In this document: positions 58,241 through 64,000 of the stretch, piece after piece | Layout: each line of letters starts with the position of its first letter | Position numbering within the stretch: the first letter of the stretch is position 1 | Assembly: GCF_043290135.1 (NCBI RefSeq) | Contig: NC_134710.1 | Coordinates: 281,727,776 to 281,791,775, forward strand | Length of the DNA: 64,000 bases | Direction of reading: 5' to 3' | Origin: Rhipicephalus microplus | Taxonomy: Eukaryota; Arthropoda; Arachnida; Ixodida; Ixodidae | Notes under the pieces: model-generated | Database searches by the model: none | Told to the model about the DNA's origin: nothing | The model's input: the letters and a program-made list of their open reading frames with translations, nothing else | Translations under genes and position numbers: made by a program

Positions 58241-58406
58241 GTTACAAGGCTACATCACGCTGAAGGAGCATTAAGAGAGACAGCAAGAAAGACGTCGTGA
58301 TTTTTTTATGTGGAGTGCGCTCTCGCTTGCCTTCTAGGCTTACGCTTAGCGTAGTGAAAATATATCTCAACTATCACCTCGTTTCCCTGTATGCTCTCCT
58401 GTAACA
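58241..58406 (+). repeat. 5' LTR of the Gypsy element
   Basis: It starts GTTACAAGGCTAC and ends CTCCTGTAACA, so its ends form a GTTAC/GTAAC inverted pair. It aligns with 63410-63575 over its whole 166 bases, including GTGCGCTCTCGCTTGCC and CTAGGCTTACGCTT, with roughly 80-85% identity by eye. The first bases after it (GTTTGGTGGAATGTG) should include the primer-binding site, which I could not assign to a tRNA. Confidence 0.9.
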
Positions 58407-58453
58407 GTTTGGTGGAATGTGTGGGGTAGCAAAGCACGACGGAGCTCCGCAGT

Positions 58454-59089
58454 GGACGCCAAGTCGCCGCTTCCAACGTGTCTACCGACAGGGATGCTGC
58501 GTGGACAGCCATACCCGATGCACCAATGGCACCCACCTCTCTGGTGGTCGTTGTGACCTCTCCGCCTCACGCTTCTGGCAACTTTTCGGGCACTGACGGT
58601 GAGGATGTCGATGAGTGGCTTCAGCTCTCCAAGCTCATCAGTGAAAATCACAGGTGGGGTCTAATCATGATGCTAGCGAACGTTATCTTCTACTTGAAAG
58701 GAACGGCCAAGGCGTGGTTTAACAACAACGTGGAAGAGCTCACCAGCTGGCACGTCTCTAAGACGAAGTTGCACGAGTTGTTTGGCCAATCTGCCGAGCA
58801 CGTGGAGTTCGCTATGAAAGAACTTAGTACCAGTGTCCAGACATATCCGGAGTCTCACCTGGCCTATATTCAAGATGTCTTGACCTTTTGCCGTAAAGTT
58901 GATAAAACTATGATAGAAGCTGAGAAGGTAGCACACGTACTCAAGTGTTTCGCTGATGATGTGTTTAACCTCCTTGTCTTTAGAGACTCTTCGTCAGTTC
59001 AAGATGTCATTAGAGGTACCGACACTTTCAAGAGACTAAAAGTTGTCACATTGTCCACTACTTCACCCGTTTTCATAAGACCACTGTGA
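58454..59089 (+). pseudogene. Gag-like frame of the Gypsy element
   Basis: The frame open from 58478 gives 203 residues. 'NFSGTDGEDVDEWL' and 'FYLKGTAKAWFNNN', then EELTSWHVSKTKLHELFG, follow the capsid pattern of Gypsy gag proteins (a W.......L......G.A..W motif). It stops at 59088 before the zinc knuckle, which lies in later frame-broken sequence (59410-59451: CX2CX4HX4C with a stop inside). Confidence 0.85.
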
Positions 59090-59636
59090 TGTCAACTTCT
59101 GAGGACCTCGTTTCAAGACCCAGCCAAATCCACCCTTTGCTGACATTACGAGAGTCTTCCAACGCAATATCGAATCAATGTCACTAGCACTCTTGAGAGC
59201 CCTGACGGCGAATCATCCTCAACTCACTATATGCCTAATACAGAGCATTTTGCGCCAAGCATGGGGCAAACGCGGGCTTTCAGGCGATCTGTTCTATGCA
59301 CTAACCCGATGTCCATTCACCGACCTTGAACATCCGTCAGCACTATCACCGTCCAGCTCTTTGTACCCGAGATCCAAACGCATGGAGGACGCCTGACAAC
59401 AGGTCAATTTGCTTCCGGTGCGAACAGGTGGAACACATTTAGCGTCATTGCCGAAGCACGTGGAGCCCGCTCTCACGCACAAGCCCGAACTTCACGAACT
59501 TCGATACAACAGCCTGCCCTTCTGGTCAAAAACCACTATGCCATGACGACTCCGCTCATAACGACATGTCCGCTACGACCAACGTCCAGCACATCCCCTC
59601 GCCTTCATTGCGACGTAGACTCTCCCGCTCACCTCT

Positions 59637-60671
59637 GTGGCCCCGTTCCCCATCCCCGTTTCTCGCGCGACGGTTTTCTTCCAGAAACTAACTGGTGCAG
59701 CTCCTGGAGATGACGCTGCTCTTACGAATTGCCCTCCAGTTCATCTGTTGACCCTCCCGACCAACCAGAACCTGATTGATATAAAAGTGGATGGTTTATC
59801 TGGTAAAGCTTTAGTCGACACTGGTGCCCAAATTTCTGTCATGAGCTCTCCCATTCGTGACCGCTTGCAGAAAATCTTGACTCCAGCCCCTTCATGCTGT
59901 GTTCGTGTTGCTGACGGCGGTTCAGGTGCCGCCATTGGTGTCTGCACAGCACGCGTTACTATAGCCGGCCATCAAACCTCCGTCTTTTTAACTGTTCTCA
60001 GCCACTGCACCGATGGTGTAATCTTCGCTCTAGACTTTTTGTCCACTCAATCAGTCCTCATTGGCGTTTCAGCTGGAACGGTGCAACTTGACCTGCCCTC
60101 TACGATTTATACGCCTAGCGAGCCCCAAGTTCTGTGCTCTGCTGAACATGTCCGTTTGTCACCGCAAACACTTACCTGCATTGCCGTAAGGCCGTCGCCA
60201 CCTGTACCTGATGAAAACTACGTGATCACGCCCATAATATCTGTTCTTTTCACTCACAGTGTTATTTCTCCGCTCACTATTATATTGTTATGGGAGAACC
60301 GTGCTTCCATCTCTTTACTATACTTTGCTCTGGGTCCCCAAGTGGTTCCGTATGGAATAGCCCTTGCGAAGCTGACACCCTCGGACGACTGCATTATCTC
60401 AACTTTGTTCCCCAATGAAATGCGTCGCTCCAACTGCACGCCAGCCTGTTCTTCGACAGCAAGTCCATCTTCAAAAGTGGAAAAAATGATCGTGGTGAAC
60501 CTTTTGCCACATAAAACTGACGCACTCCATCACGTCCTGGATTCGTACTCAGACTTATTCGACTCTCGTGATCGTCCGCTATGTCAAACCAGCGTTGTGA
60601 AGCACCACATTAACACTGGCGATGCGTCTCCGGCCCATCGACGGCCATACCAAGTCTCTCCTGCGGAGTGA
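59637..60671 (+). pseudogene. Protease-region frame of the Gypsy pol
   Basis: The longest frame of the window, 344 residues. VDTGAQISVM places the aspartic-protease catalytic Asp at residue 61 (about 59817), and a VIFALDFLS segment about 75 residues later is the second protease motif (usually ILG.DFL, here altered). The rest is the linker to reverse transcriptase, ending 'AHRRPYQVSPAE' at a stop where RT should begin. The frame is long, but the polyprotein is interrupted on both sides. Confidence 0.85.
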
Positions 60672-61367
60672 CAGATAATTCAAAAAGAAGTCGACAAGAT
60701 GCTCGTCAAAGAGATAGTTGAGCCATCTTTTAGTCCATGGACTTCCCTTATTGTTCTTGTACAACAAAGAGCAACAGTTGGCGATTCTGTGTTGTATACC
60801 AACGTCTGAACCGGATCATAAATAAAGATGTCTAACCGCTACCGCACATTGACGACGCCCTGGATTACCTTTATGGAGCTAAGTAACTTTCCTCCATCGA
60901 CCTTCGATGAGGGTACTGGAAAATTGCTGTTGACGACAAGAAATGCGAGAAGACAGCTTTTATGACCCCTGATGGTCTTTACCAGTTTAAGATGAGGCCG
61001 TTTGGATTATGAAATGCTCCAGCCACCTTCGAGTAAATTATGAACTCACTCTTGTGCGGGTTCAAGTGGTCAATTTTCCTTTGTTACCTTAATGCCATCA
61101 TTGCATTTCCCCCAACCTTTGAAACACACCTCCACCGACTTTACTCCATTCTTTCTGTTTTTCGTAACGCAGGGCTGCAACTGAAGTCATCGAAGTGCCA
61201 CTTCGGACGCCAACAACTTACCATGTTGGGCCATCTTGTCGACTCCTTTGGCGTACGCCCTGATCCTGACATAGAGCTGTGCAAAACTTCCCTTTCCCGA
61301 CCAGCACTAAAAAAGTCCGCAGCTTTTAGGTCTATGTTCCTGCTTCCGACGTTTTGTAAACTGTTTT
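60672..61367 (+). pseudogene. Reverse-transcriptase region of the Gypsy pol
   Basis: Pieces in several frames follow RT order: VDKMLVKEIVEPSFSPW (about 60690), PLMVF/TPDGLYQF-type block (about 60965), FKWSIFLCYL (about 61065) and 'LQLKSSKCHFGRQQLTMLGH' (about 61180-61240). The catalytic YLDD box reads YLNA (61085-61096), so both aspartates are lost. At least three stops or frameshifts occur before RNase H. Confidence 0.85.
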
Positions 61368-61889
61368 GTGGACGTCGTCCACTTTCTTACGGACTTGCTG
61401 AAGAAGGATGTTCCATTCTCTTTGAGTGCTGCGCAGCCTTCGACATTCTCTAATCTCATCGCGTTGCTCACAACACCAACTATTCTGCCCCATTTTGACA
61501 TTGCCGCCCCAACAGAAGTCCGCACCAACGTCAGTGGCCACAGAAGCACAGCTGTTTTGGTCCAGCATCAAAGCGGCTGCGCCTGTGTAATCGCATACGC
61601 CAGTGGTCTGCTCTCTGCAGCCGAGCAGAAATATTCAATCACCGAACGGGAATGTCTTGGTCTAGTTTGGGTGGTTGGCAAATGTCGGCCTTACACACAT
61701 GGTCGCCGTTTCACCGTCACAACTAATCATCACGCCCTCTGCTGGCTCTCATCATTAAACGATCCCACTGGGTGTCTTGGTCACTGGGCACTACGGCTCC
61801 AAGAGTATGACTACTCAGTTTATTACGAATCCGGCCACTTACACCATGACGCTGACTGCTTGTCCTGCCATTCAGTGGACCCCCCCTGA
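61368..61889 (+). pseudogene. RNase H region of the Gypsy pol
   Basis: The 173-residue frame contains LTDLLKKDVPF, then 'APTEVRTNVSGH' in which the first RNase H Asp is Asn (TNVSG where TDASG is usual). It continues with YASGLLSAAEQKYSITEREC (catalytic Glu kept), 'TTNHHALCWL' (TDH altered to TNH) and 'ESGHLHHDADCLS' (DADCLS kept). It stops at 61887. Two of the catalytic acids are therefore lost. Confidence 0.88.
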
Positions 61890-61899
61890 GACTTTCGAG

Positions 61900-63372
61900 A
61901 AGCGCCACCATGCGTGCTCTCTCTATCTGCCTGAGCAACATCTGTGATGAACATCGCCAAGCTCCCGTTTTGCGTGACACTATTGAGAAGCTGGATTTTC
62001 TGACGCCTCATCCACCTACTCGATTGTTTGTGCTTAAAGAAGGCACCCTGTACCGCTGCAACGGGAACACAAATGGACAAGAACTGCTCCTTGTGGCGCC
62101 TTCCCACTTCAGTTCGAGTGTTATCGCCCAGCTCCATGACGCCCACACCGCCGGTCACCTGGGTCTTTCTCAAACGTACGACCGTGTTCAACGTCGATTT
62201 TACTGGCCCAGGCTCTATCGCTTCGTCCGCCACTGGGTCACCGCATGCGACTAGTGCAAACGTCAAAAAAACCTTCTGTGTGTCGTACCAGACTCTTCCA
62301 GCCACTAAATCTTCCCATTGACATCTTCTTTTGACTTGGTCTTAACCTCCTAGGCTCCTTTTCTGAGTCTACCTTCGGAAACGATTGGTTCTGCTCATTT
62401 AGACTGTGTCATGCTACACAGCAAGCCCACGTCATCACTTTCTGTATCGCGTAGTGTGGATGGAATCGTCGACCATGTGAATTGAAAAGCTTTAAGATTT
62501 GGCTGCTTGCAAGTTTTTTCACCCTGTACGCATGTTGTTCTACTACCTGGTCAAATATTATTGATATTATTTTTGATTTTACGTATCCAACTGATAATTT
62601 GGGTTTTACGTATCGCACAACTAATTATGCCATCACTCTGGCTTTGCCGACTAGCTGTGCCACAAATGTTGCCGGTTTACTTTTGTACGCGTTGTCATTC
62701 TCTATCATGGTGCTCCACGCCCACTACTCACAGATCGGGGACGCTATTTTCTGTCCCGAGCTATTGACGACCCGCTTCACTCTTGCGAGACCAACCAAAT
62801 TTACGACGGCCTACCACTAACAAAAAAGTGGACTTACCGAACGATTCAACCGGACTTTAACTGACATGCTCTCTATGTACGTCTGCTCCGACCACCTAGA
62901 CTGCGATGTTTCATTGTCCTTTATTACATTTGCATACAACTTCTCGAGCAACGATAACGCTGGATTTTTACCATTCTATCTCTTATTTGCCCACAACCCG
63001 ACTCCATCTTTCGACACCATCTTTCCGATAGCTGTATATTCACTGACTGAACGACCAGAGCTCGCAAAGCACGAGAAGTTGCTCGTAAGCACCTTTTAGC
63101 ATCGCAAGAGCAACAGAATAAGCAAGGTTACGACCCATGTCATCGCGACGTTTCCTTTGGTCCGGGTTCTCTTGTGTTGTTGTAGACCCCAACTCGGGAT
63201 TGGTCTCTGAAAACCTTCTTTCCAAGTATTCAGGACCCTACCACGCCTTCGCCAAGGGACCGACGTCACATAAAAAATAGTACCACTGAAGTCTTCATCT
63301 CCTTCAGCTCCACTGTCTACGGACATTGTTCATGTCTCCCACCTTAAGCTCTACCACTCTGCAATAGCATAG
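61900..63372 (+). pseudogene. Integrase region of the Gypsy pol, with internal insertion
   Basis: The frame 61910-62254 holds the zinc-binding domain (LHDAHTAGHLG, then TACD and a stop before the second Cys). After about 62345 the catalytic core is interrupted by about 230-250 bases of unrelated AT-rich sequence, and resumes at TTNYAITLALPTSCATNVAG (about 62610). 'LTERFNRTLTDM' (about 62840) and 'FITFAYNFSSNDNAGFLPFY' (about 62920-62980) are the core end. The C-terminal GPY/F part reads VFRT/KYSGPY-like (about 63220) and ends VSHLKLYHSAIA with a stop at 63372. Confidence 0.85.
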
Positions 63373-63409
63373 AAAGCACTGAGATGGTGCTTCAGCAACC
63401 GAAGGTCAC

Positions 63410-63575
63410 GTTACAATACTACGTTACGCTGAAGAACCAATAAGAGATGCTGTGAGAAAGACGACGTAATTTTAGAATGTGGGGTGCGCTCTCGCTTGCC
63501 ATCTAGGCTTACGCTTTGCGTCGTGAAAGTATATCTGAGCTATCGCCTCGTTTCTCTGCGTGCTCTCCCGTAACA
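63410..63575 (+). repeat. 3' LTR of the Gypsy element
   Basis: It starts GTTACAATACTAC and ends CTCCCGTAACA, the same length as the 5' LTR. There is no clear polypurine tract before it and no exact target-site duplication (left flank AAAAC, right flank ACATC), as expected of an aged copy. Confidence 0.9.
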
Positions 63576-64000
63576 ACATCTTAGTAATCTGTGATTCGCT
63601 GATGAAATTGCCTTGATAAGTTTCTCTGGGGATTAATCACAGCTCATGATCAATGAACTTTACACAGAAAGTAAAAGAGTAGGTCTGAAAATATTATGCA
63701 CAAAACTAAAGTAATGTGCAACCATCTGAAAAAAAACACTTTGCACTAGGCGGAGAGACGCTGAAAGTTGTGAAAAGGAATATATCTACGTAGGATAAGT
63801 AGTTACCGTGGGGCCGAGGCATGAGAGCTAAATAATTAGAAAAATAAGGATGGGGTAGATGACATTCGGTAAGCATTCTCAAATCATGAATGGTAATCGG
63901 CCACTAAGCCTCAAGAGGAATGTTTATAACAGCTTCATCATGCTGGTACTTCTACCTACAGAGCAGAAACCCAGATGTTTACAAAAAGTGTTCAGCTTAA
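63576..64000 (+). mobile_element. RTE-like LINE, right part, resuming after the Gypsy insertion
   Basis: Immediately after the 3' LTR the translation continues 'HLSNL', a stop, then FADEIALISFSG (the RT FADD box with its second Asp changed to Glu). Next come QLMINELYTESKRVGLKI and, further on, 'TLKVVKRNISTY'. This is the part missing from the LINE at 57055-58240. It runs off the window edge. Confidence 0.8.

Larger units (their letters stand above)
58241..63575 (+). mobile_element. Ty3/Gypsy LTR retrotransposon, complete outline, inactive
   Basis: The 5.3-kb element lies between two 166-base LTRs. The internal order is gag, zinc knuckle, protease, reverse transcriptase, RNase H, integrase, all on the + strand, which is the Ty3/Gypsy order. 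No envelope-like frame follows the integrase. Every domain except the protease frame is broken by stops or shifts, the reverse-transcriptase catalytic box is altered, and the integrase core carries an insertion. It is inserted into the RTE-like LINE in intron 8 and in the same direction as the host gene. Confidence 0.92.

Noticed and set aside
58241..63575. An endogenous retrovirus with envelope gene
   Set aside because: After the integrase end at 63372 only 37 bases remain before the 3' LTR, so there is no room for an envelope frame. It is an ordinary Gypsy retrotransposon.

Overview
This is eukaryotic nuclear DNA, most likely from a hard tick (Ixodidae, probably a metastriate such as Rhipicephalus or a relative). 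The evidence is of three kinds: one multi-exon gene with GT-AG introns of the NRF-6-like ('nose resistant to fluoxetine') acyltransferase family, which is expanded in ticks; a very high load of a tRNA-derived SINE that resembles the tick Ruka-type SINEs; and abundant retroelements and simple repeats. There are no operons, ribosome-binding sites or CRISPR arrays. Most short open frames here lie in repeats or are chance.

Region 1 to about 36.9 kb is intergenic and dominated by repeats. It holds SINE copies in both orientations, several broken non-LTR retrotransposons (4.4-5.3, 10.3-10.5, 16-17.5 and 33.0-33.4 kb), a Penelope-like element with a recognisable GIY-YIG tail (26.8-27.9 kb), a 486-bp MITE with 27-bp inverted ends (13.2-13.7 kb) and a 2.9-kb composite element (15.56-18.49 kb). 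The composite has inverted ends flanked by many GGTAGTAAC-like motifs and surrounds a LINE fragment. Also present are a duplicated GACTCA-rich satellite-like block (21.5-22.4 kb), a cluster of three hairpins (22.7 kb), tRNA-Pro-like and tRNA-Gly-like pseudogenes, and long microsatellites.

Region 37.4 kb to the right edge carries one gene on the + strand. Eight consecutive exons (37427 to 56030) join in frame to give about 382 residues: a signal peptide, a six-cysteine extracellular NRF domain, then the first membrane helices of an acyltransferase-3 domain including the conserved histidine. The C-terminal part lies beyond the window. The introns are filled with retroelements. Intron 6 has an antisense Gypsy fragment. 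Intron 7 has a CR1-like LINE split by a SINE. Intron 8 has an RTE-like LINE split by a 5.3-kb Ty3/Gypsy LTR element with 166-bp LTRs (58241-63575), so the insertion order can be read directly.

The one gene that appears functional is the NRF-6-like acyltransferase. Everything else recognisable is mobile or simple-repeat DNA, nearly all with stops, frameshifts or truncation. No clearly new biological system is seen. The least explained structures are the GTAGTAAC composite element, the hairpin cluster and an antisense exon-like frame in intron 3.
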